Shown here one piece after another: positions 36,120 to 45,323 of a stretch of DNA of 64,000 nucleotides. The DNA is from Virgibacillus_F flavescens (GTDB lineage: Bacteria; Bacillota; Bacilli; Bacillales; Amphibacillaceae), in NCBI RefSeq assembly GCF_050574275.1, contig NZ_CP192260.1:2170001-2234000 (forward strand), read 5' to 3'. The notes under the pieces were generated by a model. That model did not search any database. It had not been told where the DNA came from and saw only the letters and a program-made list of their open reading frames with translations. The translations under genes and the position numbers were made by a program. Numbering within the stretch: the stretch's first letter is position 1; each line of letters begins with the position of its first letter.

Positions 36120-37241
36120 ATGGCCGAAAATATGCCTTCACAAACAAAGGAAAATGAAAACGAATTGACTCTCGAACAAACAAAGGATCAATTACTCGAG
36201 ATGGGTAAAAAGCGTGGTACATTGGCGTATGAAGAAGTCGCTGATCGACTGTCTCACTTCGAGATTGAATCAGATCAAATGGATGAATTTTATGAGTACC
36301 TGGGTGAACAAGGTGTAGAAGTAATAGGTGAATCAGAAGATGACCCTAATATGCAACAAATTTCAAAGGAAGAAACATTTGATTTAACTGATTTAAGTGT
36401 CCCGCTTGGAATTAAAATTAATGATCCTGTTCGTATGTATTTAAAGGAAATTGGACGAGTCGATTTATTATCAGCCAAAGATGAAATTGATCTTGCTACC
36501 CGAATTGAAAAAGGTGACGAAGAAGCCAAAAGACGCCTTGCAGAAGCAAATTTACGTTTAGTAGTAAGTATTGCAAAAAGGTATGTAGGACGAGGAATGT
36601 TATTTCTTGACCTCATTCAAGAAGGGAATATGGGTCTAATTAAAGCAGTTGAAAAGTTTGATTACCGAAAAGGTTTCAAATTCAGTACGTATGCAACATG
36701 GTGGATTCGTCAGGCAATAACACGTGCAATTGCTGACCAGGCAAGAACTATCCGAATTCCTGTGCATATGGTTGAAACAATTAATAAATTAATCAGAGTG
36801 CAACGTCAGTTACTGCAGGACTTAGGACGTGAGCCCACACCTGAAGAAATTGGACAAGAGATGGAATTGACTCCGGATAAAGTTCGGGATATCTTGAAAA
36901 TTGCTCAAGAACCTGTATCACTTGAAACACCTATTGGTGAAGAAGATGACTCGCATTTAGGTGATTTCATTGAGGATCAGGAAGCAGTCTCACCTTCAGA
37001 TCATGCTGCATACGAATTATTAAAAGAGCAGCTTGAAGATGTACTTGATACTTTAACAGACAGAGAAGAAAACGTATTACGACTAAGATTTGGACTAGAC
37101 GATGGCAGAACTCGGACACTTGAAGAAGTTGGTAAGGTGTTTGGTGTTACTAGAGAACGTATCCGTCAGATTGAGGCAAAAGCGCTTCGTAAACTCCGCC
37201 ATCCAAGCCGAAGCAAACGTCTGAAAGATTTTCTGGAATAA
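36120..37241 (+). CDS. rpoD: RNA polymerase primary sigma factor SigA
   Basis: The 373-residue protein is the housekeeping sigma factor. Region 1.1 (about 15-75) is followed by 1.2 (DPVRMYLKEIGRV), region 2 with DLIQEGNMGLIKAVEKF and STYATWWIRQAITRA for -10 melting, region 3, and region 4.2 TLEEVGKVFGVTRERIRQIE for the -35 box. Size equals that of B. subtilis SigA. GGAAGGAGGGGG precedes the ATG, 30 bases after dnaG. Confidence 0.98.
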   Translation: MAENMPSQTKENENELTLEQTKDQLLEMGKKRGTLAYEEVADRLSHFEIESDQMDEFYEYLGEQGVEVIGESEDDPNMQQISKEETFDLTDLSVPLGIKINDPVRMYLKEIGRVDLLSAKDEIDLATRIEKGDEEAKRRLAEANLRLVVSIAKRYVGRGMLFLDLIQEGNMGLIKAVEKFDYRKGFKFSTYATWWIRQAITRAIADQARTIRIPVHMVETINKLIRVQRQLLQDLGREPTPEEIGQEMELTPDKVRDILKIAQEPVSLETPIGEEDDSHLGDFIEDQEAVSPSDHAAYELLKEQLEDVLDTLTDREENVLRLRFGLDDGRTRTLEEVGKVFGVTRERIRQIEAKALRKLRHPSRSKRLKDFLE

Positions 37242-37264
37242 GAATAAAGTAAGGTCAGTCAAGC

Positions 37265-37294
37265 AGTCATTGATACATATGGTTATCAATGGCT
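37265..37294 (+). terminator. Hairpin after rpoD
   Basis: AGTCATTGATA and TATCAATGGCT pair with one G-T, but a T-run is reached only about 20 bases later. Confidence 0.45.
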
Positions 37295-37368
37295 GACTTA
37301 ACGATTACAGATTTTTTATGCACATTCAAATGTGTAAACCATGGTGACTAAACTGAGGTGATCATGTC

Positions 37369-37911
37369 ATGACAGAGGATCGTATACGGACAATAATCAA
37401 CGAGCTCCACTATTGGAAAAAGAATAAAATGCTGCCAGCAGTATATTGTGATTACCTTTTAGCACTCTATACAAATGGTGAAACTACTTCTGAGGAGATG
37501 GAACTAAAAAGCACATACAAAAGAGGGACGGTTTTCAAAATAGTTCATGTAACTTTACTGATTTTGATGTTGCCTTTAGCTCTTCTGATTATGTATACAA
37601 CCTATTTTTCGACATACTTACAAGTAGGAATACTGCTATTATTCATCGTTTATTCGTTTTGGCAGAGTAGGCAACTGAAACTTGGCCAGGAATTCTTTTA
37701 TTCGTTGTCGTTTACAATCTTATTGTTATTAGTATTCGTAACATCCATTTTTTTAAGCAATACATATATTTTAAGTAGTTGGATAACCCAACTTATCATT
37801 ATGTTAAATTTCATAGGCTGGTTTATTCTTGGCAGAAAAATGAACATAAATTATCTAACTGTTGCTAGTATATTTGGTATACTATTAGCAGGAATCTTTT
37901 TTGTTCTGTAA
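37369..37911 (+). CDS. Uncharacterised membrane protein
   Basis: The 180-residue protein has a hydrophilic N-terminus (TEDRIRTIINELHYWKKNKM then LPAVYCDYLLALYTNG, about 20-37) and about five or six membrane helices from residue 57 to the end. I do not recognise a named family; the N-terminal LPxxYCDYLLxLY pattern recurs in uncharacterised membrane proteins of Bacillaceae that I cannot name with certainty. ATG at 37369 has GAGGTGATC upstream. It lies between rpoD and cccA and its relation to either is unknown. Confidence 0.75.
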   Translation: MTEDRIRTIINELHYWKKNKMLPAVYCDYLLALYTNGETTSEEMELKSTYKRGTVFKIVHVTLLILMLPLALLIMYTTYFSTYLQVGILLLFIVYSFWQSRQLKLGQEFFYSLSFTILLLLVFVTSIFLSNTYILSSWITQLIIMLNFIGWFILGRKMNINYLTVASIFGILLAGIFFVL

Positions 37912-38015
37912 TTGGACACAAAATTTCACTTTAAAATAGATTACTTTTAAAGTAAACTAGTGATAGATATTTTCGTGTTTTACATTAAAGATAGTACATA
38001 AGGAGGAAACACACG

Positions 38016-38390
38016 ATGAAGAAAAACCCAGTAATTCCATACGCACTTATAGCAGTAGCCGGAATTTTATTAGTCATTGTTTTATCATTTATAGGCATTG
38101 GCCAAGAGGAAGCTATAAAAAAAGCTGAAGAAGGTGGCGGCGAAAAGAAAGAACAAACAGAAGGTGACACAACTGATCCTGAAGCAATCTTCCAAAGTAA
38201 CTGTGCTTCCTGTCATGGTGCTGACTTATCTGGTGGCGTTGGACCTGATTTAACAAAAGTTGGTTCAAAATACAGTAAAGACGAAATTAAAGATATTATA
38301 TTGAATGGTAAAGGTACAGGTATGCCAGCAGGACTAGTTCCTGAACCTCAGGCCGAGGCGTTGGCTAAATGGCTGGCAGAAAAGAAATAA
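38016..38390 (+). CDS. cccA: Membrane-anchored cytochrome c-550
   Basis: The 124-residue protein has an N-terminal membrane anchor (about residues 8-28), an acidic linker and one cytochrome c domain with the heme motif CASCH near residue 65. The distal methionine is likely in GMPAGL near 107. It matches CccA of B. subtilis, a small electron carrier outside the membrane. AAGGAGGAA precedes the ATG. The gene stands alone between rpoD and trmK with its own terminator. Confidence 0.93.
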   Translation: MKKNPVIPYALIAVAGILLVIVLSFIGIGQEEAIKKAEEGGGEKKEQTEGDTTDPEAIFQSNCASCHGADLSGGVGPDLTKVGSKYSKDEIKDIILNGKGTGMPAGLVPEPQAEALAKWLAEKK

Positions 38391-38407
38391 GCTGATAAAC
38401 AAACATG

Positions 38408-38445
38408 AGAAAGCTTTCTGATCTATACAGAAAGCTTTCTTTTCG
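38408..38445 (+). terminator. Terminator after cccA
   Basis: AGAAAGCTTTCTG and CAGAAAGCTTTCT are perfect complements, followed by T-rich sequence. Confidence 0.88.
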
Positions 38446-38466
38446 ATTAAAAAAAGGGAGAAAACA

Positions 38467-39186
38467 ATGAATCAACAATTAACTATTTCAAACCGTTTAA
38501 AAAAAATAACTTCTTATCTAGAACCTGGATCGTATTTTGCAGATATTGGATCTGATCATGCATATTTACCGTGTTATGTCTGCCTGCGTGATCCAATGGC
38601 CAAGGCAATAGCAGGAGAAATTGTTGAAGGACCTTTCAATAGCGCAATATCTACAGTAAAGTCATTTAAAATGGAAGCAGCAGTTGATGTAAGACTCGGG
38701 GACGGATTATCGGTTTTGGAAAATGATGAAGTAGAGCAAATAGTGATAGCTGGAATGGGCGGTAGTCTCATAAAAACAATTTTAGCTAATGGAATTGAAA
38801 AGCTGGGAACTGTAAACCGGATTATTGTGCAACCAAACGTGGATGCGAAAGCTGTTCGTAAGTGGTTCTACCTTCATAACTATGAAATAACCAATGAAGA
38901 GGTTGTCGAAGAGAATGACCATTACTATGAAATAGTGGTAGCTGACAAGAAAATAAGTACCATTGCTCTAACCGAAAAAGAATGCATGTTTGGCCCATTA
39001 TTACTAAACAATAGATCGAATGCATTTTACGAAAAGTGGAAAAATGAATGTGTAAAACGGAAGATGATTATCAATCAAATAGAGCAGGCAAGTACACCTC
39101 AGGTAGAAAAGCTAGCAAGGTTTACTACCGAGTTGGCCTGGATTAAGGAGGTCATTCGAGATGGCGAAAATTCTCACCAATCATGA
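38467..39186 (+). CDS. trmK: tRNA (adenine22-N1)-methyltransferase
   Basis: The 239-residue protein is TrmK (YqfN), which makes m1A22 in bacterial tRNAs. The SAM-binding motif ADIGSDHAYLP is at about residues 26-36 and the catalytic-loop motif IAGMGGSLI near 96. A C-terminal coiled coil (about 165-235) is typical. The following Nif3-like gene overlaps by 26 bases, the usual trmK-yqfO arrangement. Confidence 0.94.
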   Translation: MNQQLTISNRLKKITSYLEPGSYFADIGSDHAYLPCYVCLRDPMAKAIAGEIVEGPFNSAISTVKSFKMEAAVDVRLGDGLSVLENDEVEQIVIAGMGGSLIKTILANGIEKLGTVNRIIVQPNVDAKAVRKWFYLHNYEITNEEVVEENDHYYEIVVADKKISTIALTEKECMFGPLLLNNRSNAFYEKWKNECVKRKMIINQIEQASTPQVEKLARFTTELAWIKEVIRDGENSHQS

Positions 39187-40276
39187 TATTTTTAAAGCTA
39201 TGGAAAAATGGGCCCCGATAGATTTGGCATACGAGTGGGATAATGTTGGGTTACAGGTAGGTTCTTACTCAAACAAGGTGAAAAAAGCAATGATCACGCT
39301 GGATGTTTTAGAATCTGTAGTAGATGAAGCAATAGAGAATGAGATTGACTTAATTATTGCCCATCACCCACCGTTGTTTAAGGCTGCGAAGAATGTCGAT
39401 GTGGACTCAGTCCAGGGCAGAGTTATCCAAAAACTGATTCAAAATAATATAACAGTCTATGCTTCACACACTAATTTGGATGTCGCGAAAGGCGGCGTAA
39501 GCGATATCCTTTGTGAAGTGATGGGGATCAATGAAACGGATGTATTAATTAGCTCTGGCCATGAGACTTTGTATAAATTTGTAGTTTATACACCAACTAC
39601 TCATTTAAACATAGTGAGAGAAACAATGGGTGAGAGTGGCGCTGGCCATATAGGCAATTATAGCCACTGTACGTTTCAAACGGAAGGAACTGGAACGTTT
39701 AAACCGCTTGCAGGAACCAATCCGTATATTGGTGAAAAAGGGGAAACAGAATTTGTCCCTGAGTCGAAAATTGAAACAATTGTTTCGGAAAGTAATCTCT
39801 CCCAAACGTTAGACCGCGTGAAATCAGTACATCCATATGAAGAAGTGGCGTACGATATTTTCCCGTTGAGCATTAAAGGTGAGGATACTGGTGCCGGTCG
39901 AATCGGAGTACTTTCAAAAGAAATGACATTGCAGGATTTATGTGAACATGTAAAAAAAACATTAAATGTTCCAATGGTACGTGTAACTGGAGAGTTAAAG
40001 AAGCAGGTTAAAAAAGTGGCAGTTTTAGGAGGTAGTGGATCAGACTACGTTGAAGCTGCAAGAAAAAAAGGCGCCGATGTATATATAACTGGTGATATGT
40101 CCTTTCATGAGGCTCAGGATGCATGGCAGAAGGGTCTCAGCATCATTGATCCAGGTCATCATGTGGAAAAAGTGATGAAACAAGCGACGAAGGATTATTT
40201 AGAAAATATATTTACAAAAAGCGAATTGGAAGTGAGCCTGTCCGATGCAAATACCGAACCATTTCAATTTGTATAA
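39161..40276 (+). CDS. yqfO: Nif3-like dinuclear metal-binding protein (YqfO)
   Basis: The 371-residue protein is of the NIF3/YqfO family, with metal-binding histidines in IAHHPPLFKA (about residues 65-74) and GHHVEK near 330, and a family-typical inserted PII-like domain in the middle (about 130-230). Function remains uncertain; GTP cyclohydrolase-like activity has been suggested for relatives. ATG at 39161 has AGGAGG within trmK, giving translational coupling. Confidence 0.92.
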   Translation: MAKILTNHDIFKAMEKWAPIDLAYEWDNVGLQVGSYSNKVKKAMITLDVLESVVDEAIENEIDLIIAHHPPLFKAAKNVDVDSVQGRVIQKLIQNNITVYASHTNLDVAKGGVSDILCEVMGINETDVLISSGHETLYKFVVYTPTTHLNIVRETMGESGAGHIGNYSHCTFQTEGTGTFKPLAGTNPYIGEKGETEFVPESKIETIVSESNLSQTLDRVKSVHPYEEVAYDIFPLSIKGEDTGAGRIGVLSKEMTLQDLCEHVKKTLNVPMVRVTGELKKQVKKVAVLGGSGSDYVEAARKKGADVYITGDMSFHEAQDAWQKGLSIIDPGHHVEKVMKQATKDYLENIFTKSELEVSLSDANTEPFQFV

Positions 40277-40396
40277 AAGTCAAAATTCGACTTCGCTAAT
40301 GCATGGATATGAAATGTGTTCTATAATGAATAATAGGGAATTTTTTTCAGGGCTTGAAAAAGTGTGCAGGATATGCACCAAAAGGAGTATTTAATA

Positions 40397-41710
40397 ATGG
40401 AAAATAAGAATTTTAACGATTTTAGGTTTCAACCTTTTATGGATGAAATTGTAGAGAAATTACATTTTAAGAAACCAACAGAAATACAGCAGAAAGTAAT
40501 ACCTGCTATTCTGAATGGTACTAGTGTGATTGGCCAGTCACATACTGGATCAGGTAAAACGCATGCATATTTATTACCTCTGTTTAACAACATTAATACT
40601 GAAAAACGAACAGTGCAGTTTGTTATTACCGCACCGACACGCGAGTTAGCGACTCAAATTAATGATGAAGTTAAGAAAATCATTAAATTTGCTGGAAAAG
40701 AAAAGCAATGGATTTCTAAGCTCTTAGTTGGAGGTACCGATAAGCAAAAAATGACTGAGAAATTAAAAACACCTCCACACATAATTGTAGGTACTCCAGG
40801 AAGGATTTTAGATCTAGTAAAGGATGATGCTGTCTCCATTTATTCAGCAAAAGCTTTTATCATTGATGAAGCAGATCTTATGCTTGATCTTGGTTTTATT
40901 AATGATGTTGACCAGTTACTCGTTAAATCGAACAGAGATGTTCAACTACTCGTATTCTCAGCTACAATCCCACAACGTTTGGAGCATTTCTTTAAAAAAT
41001 ATTTAGAGAACCCGCTACACGTTAAAATTGATGATGAGCTATCCCCAGAAACAATGGAGCACTGGCTTGTGGATACAAGGCACCGGGATGAAGCACAGAT
41101 AATTGCGAAGATATCAAAGGTAATTAATCCTTACTTAGCCATTATTTTTACGAATGGAAAAGAAAAGGCAAACCAATTAGCAGAAGCATTACAGGATAAA
41201 GGTTTGGAAGTGGGACTCATTCATGGGGGTCTTGCACCCCGCGAGCGAAAGCGTGCATTAAAAGATATTCAAAATTTACGCTTCCAATATATTGTTGCAA
41301 CAGATCTTGCTTCAAGAGGAATTGACATTAAGGGTGTCAGTCACGTAATAAATGCTCAGCTTCCTAAGGAAGAAGACTTTTATGTTCACCGAGTTGGAAG
41401 AACTGCACGAGCTGGCATGGAAGGGACTGCTATCAGTCTTTATAATGAAACGGATACTAATTTAATAAGTAAACTACAGCAAAAAGGATTAACGTTTACT
41501 TTCTTTGATATTAAAAATGGCGAATGGGCTGAGATGAAAGCTTGGAATGAGCGAACTTTACGTACAAAAACAGATGCCAATGTTGATAAAGAAGCCTGGA
41601 AACGTGTTAAAAAAGAAAAAACGGTTAAGCCAGGCTATAAAAAGAAAATGAAGAGACAACAGGAAACGATTAAAAAGCGATTAAGCAAAAATACTAAGTA
41701 CAAAAAGTAA
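40397..41710 (+). CDS. cshB: DEAD-box RNA helicase CshB
   Basis: The 437-residue helicase has all core motifs: Walker A SHTGSGKT near 46, PTREL, TPGR, DEAD near 157, SAT, RGID and HRVGRTARAG. A basic C-terminal tail (KPGYKKKMKRQQETIKKRL) likely binds RNA. It corresponds to YqfR/CshB, a cold-associated helicase of Bacillus that acts in ribosome and mRNA metabolism. ATG at 40397 with AAAGGAG upstream is preferred to a longer start at 40364. A small hairpin GTGCA/TGCAC precedes the ribosome binding site. Confidence 0.94.
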   Translation: MENKNFNDFRFQPFMDEIVEKLHFKKPTEIQQKVIPAILNGTSVIGQSHTGSGKTHAYLLPLFNNINTEKRTVQFVITAPTRELATQINDEVKKIIKFAGKEKQWISKLLVGGTDKQKMTEKLKTPPHIIVGTPGRILDLVKDDAVSIYSAKAFIIDEADLMLDLGFINDVDQLLVKSNRDVQLLVFSATIPQRLEHFFKKYLENPLHVKIDDELSPETMEHWLVDTRHRDEAQIIAKISKVINPYLAIIFTNGKEKANQLAEALQDKGLEVGLIHGGLAPRERKRALKDIQNLRFQYIVATDLASRGIDIKGVSHVINAQLPKEEDFYVHRVGRTARAGMEGTAISLYNETDTNLISKLQQKGLTFTFFDIKNGEWAEMKAWNERTLRTKTDANVDKEAWKRVKKEKTVKPGYKKKMKRQQETIKKRLSKNTKYKK

Positions 41711-41739
41711 ATAATAATATATGCTACGGGGTGTTTAAT

Positions 41740-42633
41740 ATGGTGAAGATAGGATCTCATGTGTCAATGAGTGGTAAAAAGATGCTGCTCGGTTCAAGTG
41801 AAGAAGCTATTTCTTACGGGTCAAATGTTTTTATGATTTATACTGGTGCTCCTCAAAACACAAGAAGAAAGCCGATTGAAGATTTAAATATTGAAGAAGG
41901 TACAGCTCATATGAAAGAAAGTGGGATTGAAGAAGTTGTAGTTCACGCACCATATATTATAAATATTGGTAATTCGGTTAAAAAAGAAACGTTCGGGCTA
42001 GGCATTGATTTTTTACGTAGTGAAATTAATCGTACAGCAGCATTAGGGGCGAAACAAATTGTATTGCATCCTGGAGCGCATGTAGGTGCAGGTGTGGATG
42101 AAGGAATTAAAAAGATAATTGAAGGTTTAAATGAAGTATTGGACAAGAATCAGCATGTTCAAATTGCGTTGGAGACTATGGCGGGAAAAGGAACAGAAAT
42201 TGGTCGTACATTCGATGAACTTGCGAGAATTTTTGATGGTGTCACATTAAATGAAAAGCTTTCTGTGTGCATGGACACCTGTCATATACATGATGCGGGA
42301 TATGATGTAGTAAATGACTTTGATGGAGTATTAGACCAATTCGATCGTATAATAGGACTTGATCGTCTAAAAGTGGTACATGTTAATGACAGTAAAAATG
42401 TCCGTGAGGCACATAAAGACAGACACGAGAATATTGGGTTCGGTCACATTGGTTTCGATGCACTTCATAAGGTTATTCACCATCCCCAATTAGAAAAATT
42501 ACCAAAAATATTAGAAACACCATATGTTGGAGAAGATAAAAAGAACAAAAAACCTCCATATAAATTTGAAATAGATATGATTAAAAAAGGCACATTTGAT
42601 CCAGAATTAAAAGATAAAATTGAAAAGCAATAA
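41740..42633 (+). CDS. nfo: Deoxyribonuclease IV (AP endonuclease)
   Basis: The 297-residue enzyme is endonuclease IV, which nicks DNA at abasic sites during base excision repair. Zinc-binding motifs are visible: LHPGAH near 110, ETMAGKGTEIG near 146, CMDTCHIHDAGYD near 179, VHVNDSKN near 215 and HENIGFGHIG near 230. ATG at 41740 fits the family start MVKIGSHVSMSG and has GGGGTG upstream. It is probably cotranscribed with cshB. Confidence 0.95.
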   Translation: MVKIGSHVSMSGKKMLLGSSEEAISYGSNVFMIYTGAPQNTRRKPIEDLNIEEGTAHMKESGIEEVVVHAPYIINIGNSVKKETFGLGIDFLRSEINRTAALGAKQIVLHPGAHVGAGVDEGIKKIIEGLNEVLDKNQHVQIALETMAGKGTEIGRTFDELARIFDGVTLNEKLSVCMDTCHIHDAGYDVVNDFDGVLDQFDRIIGLDRLKVVHVNDSKNVREAHKDRHENIGFGHIGFDALHKVIHHPQLEKLPKILETPYVGEDKKNKKPPYKFEIDMIKKGTFDPELKDKIEKQ

Positions 42634-42676
42634 ACAAAAAAGGGAGAGCGCAGTAAGCGCACTTCCTTTTTTGTTT
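42632..42676. terminator. Bidirectional terminator between nfo and yqfT
   Basis: AAACAAAAAAGG-AG-GCGC pairs with GCGC-CT-CCTTTTTTGTTT, giving a long stem with A and T flanks that serves both converging genes. Confidence 0.9.
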
Positions 42677-42699
42677 ACAAATATTTTCTTAGGGAATAG

Positions 42700-42981
42700 T
42701 TAAAAAAGGGACTGAATGCCATAAGATTTTACTATCTCCCCAAATAACTTTTGGGCTTTTTTAGTTGTTTGTATATCTGTTATACGTGCTAATTCTTTGA
42801 AAAAATGGATGCGGTCTGATTCGTTAAATGGATCGAACGGGTTACTTTTTATATAAGAAGTTATTTGTTTTGCCTCACTATTGGTAAGTGAGAAACCATA
42901 CTGTTTACTGTAATGAAGCAGTTCTTCAGGAGAAGTATTCATTAATTTTTTAGCAATTATTTCTTTCATGATTTTAGACAT
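42700..42981 (-). CDS. yqfT: YqfT family protein (DUF2624)
   Basis: The 93-residue all-helical protein (MSKIMKEIIAKKLMNTSPEE) matches the DUF2624/YqfT family found after nfo in Bacillus. It contains a pattern of helices around YGFSLTNSEAKQITSYI and no catalytic motif. ATG at 42981 has AAAGGAGC upstream. It faces nfo across a bidirectional terminator. Function is unknown. Confidence 0.85.
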   Translation of the reverse strand: MSKIMKEIIAKKLMNTSPEELLHYSKQYGFSLTNSEAKQITSYIKSNPFDPFNESDRIHFFKELARITDIQTTKKAQKLFGEIVKSYGIQSLF

Positions 42982-43065
42982 AATCTAGCTCCTTTAATGA
43001 GTTGCTGATTTTATTATATGTATACAGCTGGAATTAGTTAATTAAAGCTACATAGGAGGGTTCTA

Positions 43066-43773
43066 TTGAAAACAGGGTATAGTATCAAAAAGATGTTATT
43101 TGTATTCCTAGGGATAAGCGTGGTGTCTTTCACCATGATATTTATGCTTTTGCAGGAAAAACAAGAACTAAAAGAACGGAATAAATTTTTAGCAGCAAAA
43201 AACCAATCACTTATAGTTAAAAGTGAGTATTTAGGCGCTGATCCATTATTAAATTCAACGACACACAGTTATTCACAATGGAGTAATCAAAATAATACCG
43301 CGGCACGGTTTGTAAAAGATAGTAATGGAAAATTCAAAAAGTCCTGGGCACTATATTTAGTGAAAGAAGCAAAATTATATGATGTTAATCCTCATATCGC
43401 CTATGAGTTATTAAAGGTCGAGACAGGGGGGACGTTTGATCCAACTCTTGTAGGTCCAAAAACAAAATATGGACGTGCTTATGGGATGGCACAATTTATG
43501 AAAAATACCGCGCCATGGATAGCAGATATGGCTGGTGTTCCTTATAGTCATGAAATGTTATTTGATCCTTATTACTCCATACATCTTTCATTTGTCTATC
43601 TTGATTTTTTACATGAACAATATGGTAATTGGGATAAAGCTCTAACTGCATATAATAGAGGTATGGGAGGCTTACAAAGTTTCATCGAAGAAAATGGACA
43701 TGCAGAAAGTTCATACTCCGCTGAAATCTTAACAAATGCAAATGCATATCCGGAGGTAACATTAGCTGAGTAA
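43066..43773 (+). CDS. Membrane-anchored lytic transglycosylase (SLT domain)
   Basis: The 235-residue protein has a membrane anchor (about residues 9-28), a short coiled linker and a lysozyme-like SLT domain from about 100. The catalytic glutamate is in LLKVETGGTFDPTLVG near residue 120; YGMAQFM and ALTAYNRG are the other SLT motifs. It likely cleaves peptidoglycan outside the membrane. Start is TTG after AGGAGGG. The locus holds yqfU/zur/yqfW in B. subtilis, so the gene is not part of the shared order. Confidence 0.88.
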   Translation: MKTGYSIKKMLFVFLGISVVSFTMIFMLLQEKQELKERNKFLAAKNQSLIVKSEYLGADPLLNSTTHSYSQWSNQNNTAARFVKDSNGKFKKSWALYLVKEAKLYDVNPHIAYELLKVETGGTFDPTLVGPKTKYGRAYGMAQFMKNTAPWIADMAGVPYSHEMLFDPYYSIHLSFVYLDFLHEQYGNWDKALTAYNRGMGGLQSFIEENGHAESSYSAEILTNANAYPEVTLAE

Positions 43774-43859
43774 TGATTACCAATAACTTACACCATTAAT
43801 AAGCTGCAAACTCCATAAACTAAGGTACACCTCATTTAAAGAAGGCGAGGAATTAGTTT

Positions 43860-44267
43860 ATGGATCAAATTGATCAAAAAGAAAACAGGGATCAAGGGCT
43901 TAATCAGGAAGCTGAAGATCATGAAATTAACAGGGCTAATTTATATGGAAATACGCCTGTTCCGACTGATTTAGACACAAATAGAGATGAAGAAACTGCT
44001 ACAGAAATGACTGCAGACGATTATCATACACGTGTAGAAAAGAAAGAAGATAAATTTACCGGTTCACATGTCAATAGCTCAGTTGGCTGGATTGCATTGA
44101 TATTGTCAGTAGCCTCTTTCTTTTTCATGCCAATTATCCTTGGCGGTGCTGGTATAATTGCAGGTTTTGTTGCTAAGAGCAAGGATGCTGATACACTAGG
44201 TACCACTGCAATCATTGCTGGTGCTGCTTCCATCATTATCACATTGTTTGTACTTCCGTATTTATAG
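43860..44267 (+). CDS. yqfX: YqfX-like membrane protein
   Basis: The 135-residue protein has an acidic, polar N-terminal half and two closely spaced hydrophobic helices (about 74-100 and 110-133) with small residues (GGAGIIAGFVA, IIAGAASIIITLFV). Position and architecture agree with YqfX of Bacillus, unknown function. The start has GGCGAGGAA upstream. In B. subtilis ispG comes next; here a 36-base terminator spacer leads straight to yqfZ. Confidence 0.7.
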   Translation: MDQIDQKENRDQGLNQEAEDHEINRANLYGNTPVPTDLDTNRDEETATEMTADDYHTRVEKKEDKFTGSHVNSSVGWIALILSVASFFFMPIILGGAGIIAGFVAKSKDADTLGTTAIIAGAASIIITLFVLPYL

Positions 44268-44304
44268 AAAACAGGAGGATGATAATCGCTCATCCTCCTG
44301 TTTT
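44268..44304. terminator. Bidirectional terminator between yqfX and yqfZ
   Basis: AAAACAGGAGGATGA and TCATCCTCCTGTTTT are exact complements with a seven-base loop, serving both converging genes. Confidence 0.95.
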
Positions 44305-44618
44305 TATTGATATAAAGGAAAATAATAGTACTTATATGCTTCCAACTGATAGGGATGTGCATGTGGATTTAATTTCTTGAAATCTTCAATAACCCGTTCG
44401 ATATCAATTGATTTAAAGGAATTATATTTTTCTGTTACGGACAGTACATTGTCTCCCGGTAAAATTTGAATTCGGATAATTTTCTTTTCAGAAGAGTGTG
44501 TAATCTCCTCATTCATTGGTTTGCTTTGTGAAACAGAGCCAGTCATTAGATCGTTATATACACTTGCACATACTAACAATAGGATGATATAAAGGATTGA
44601 TTTTTTAAAAAAATTCAT
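44304..44618 (-). CDS. yqfZ: YqfZ-like exported LysM-type protein
   Basis: The 104-residue protein has an N-terminal signal or anchor helix (about residues 5-22) and a C-terminal LysM-like fold (IQILPGDNVLSVTEKYN, KKLNPHAHPYQLEAYKYYYFPLY). It matches YqfZ of B. subtilis in size, place and orientation. LysM domains bind peptidoglycan; sporulation association is possible but not visible here. AAAAGGAGTAA precedes the ATG. Confidence 0.8.
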   Translation of the reverse strand: MNFFKKSILYIILLLVCASVYNDLMTGSVSQSKPMNEEITHSSEKKIIRIQILPGDNVLSVTEKYNSFKSIDIERVIEDFKKLNPHAHPYQLEAYKYYYFPLYQ

Positions 44619-44687
44619 GATACTTACTCCTTTTTTGAAACAAATTGATTCATTACCCCGTATAATAAGTAATAGGAGGGATGTAAA

Positions 44688-45323
44688 ATGGAGATTTTTT
44701 CATCTCAGTGGATAGGATTGGTAATTACCGGTCTTGGGACCTTATTCTTACTAGGTGAAGTGTGGGTCAATATGCGAGGTGTATTCGGACTTCTTGGTAT
44801 TGGATTTATTACTGTCTATTTTTCGGTATACTTAGAAACAGGATCATTTATTATTATGCTTATTATTTATTTTGCGGGTTTATTACTTATTATTCTGGAC
44901 GGAAAACTTATTAACGATGGTACGCTTGCAACAATTGGTTTAGGATGTATGCTTGCTTCAGTGGCAATTAGTGCTCCGACACTGGCTGCTGGATTATATG
45001 CTGTTATCGGAGTATTAGTTGGTGGTTTTTCTTCCCTATTGTTCCTAAAAGTGTTTAAGCATCGTGATTTATGGACGAAAATCACTTTAAAGGATCGATT
45101 AACAAATGAAGCGGGCTATAATTCCTTGAATACAGAATACGGTGAGTTGCTGCATCAAAAAGGTATCGCATTGAATAATCTTCGACCAGTAGGGACTATA
45201 CGAATAAACAATAAAGACTATAGTGCTGTAACAAATGGTCAGTGGATTATAAAGGATACACCGATCGAAGTTGTAATGGTAGATGGAACGAAAATACTTG
45301 TTGAAGCGATTCTAACGGAGTAA
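44688..45323 (+). CDS. NfeD family membrane protein (short form)
   Basis: The 211-residue protein has about five membrane helices (residues 8-125) and a C-terminal NfeD OB-fold (about 145-210, GIALNNLRPVGTIRINNKDY). The loop NHxLLGEVWVNMRGVFGLLGI-type start (here LLGEVWVNMRGVFGLLG) and the OB motif GxALxxLRPxG are NfeD hallmarks. Unlike YqeZ in this window it lacks the protease domain. It probably binds a flotillin, but none is adjacent. AGGAGGGATG precedes the start. Confidence 0.88.
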   Translation: MEIFSSQWIGLVITGLGTLFLLGEVWVNMRGVFGLLGIGFITVYFSVYLETGSFIIMLIIYFAGLLLIILDGKLINDGTLATIGLGCMLASVAISAPTLAAGLYAVIGVLVGGFSSLLFLKVFKHRDLWTKITLKDRLTNEAGYNSLNTEYGELLHQKGIALNNLRPVGTIRINNKDYSAVTNGQWIIKDTPIEVVMVDGTKILVEAILTE

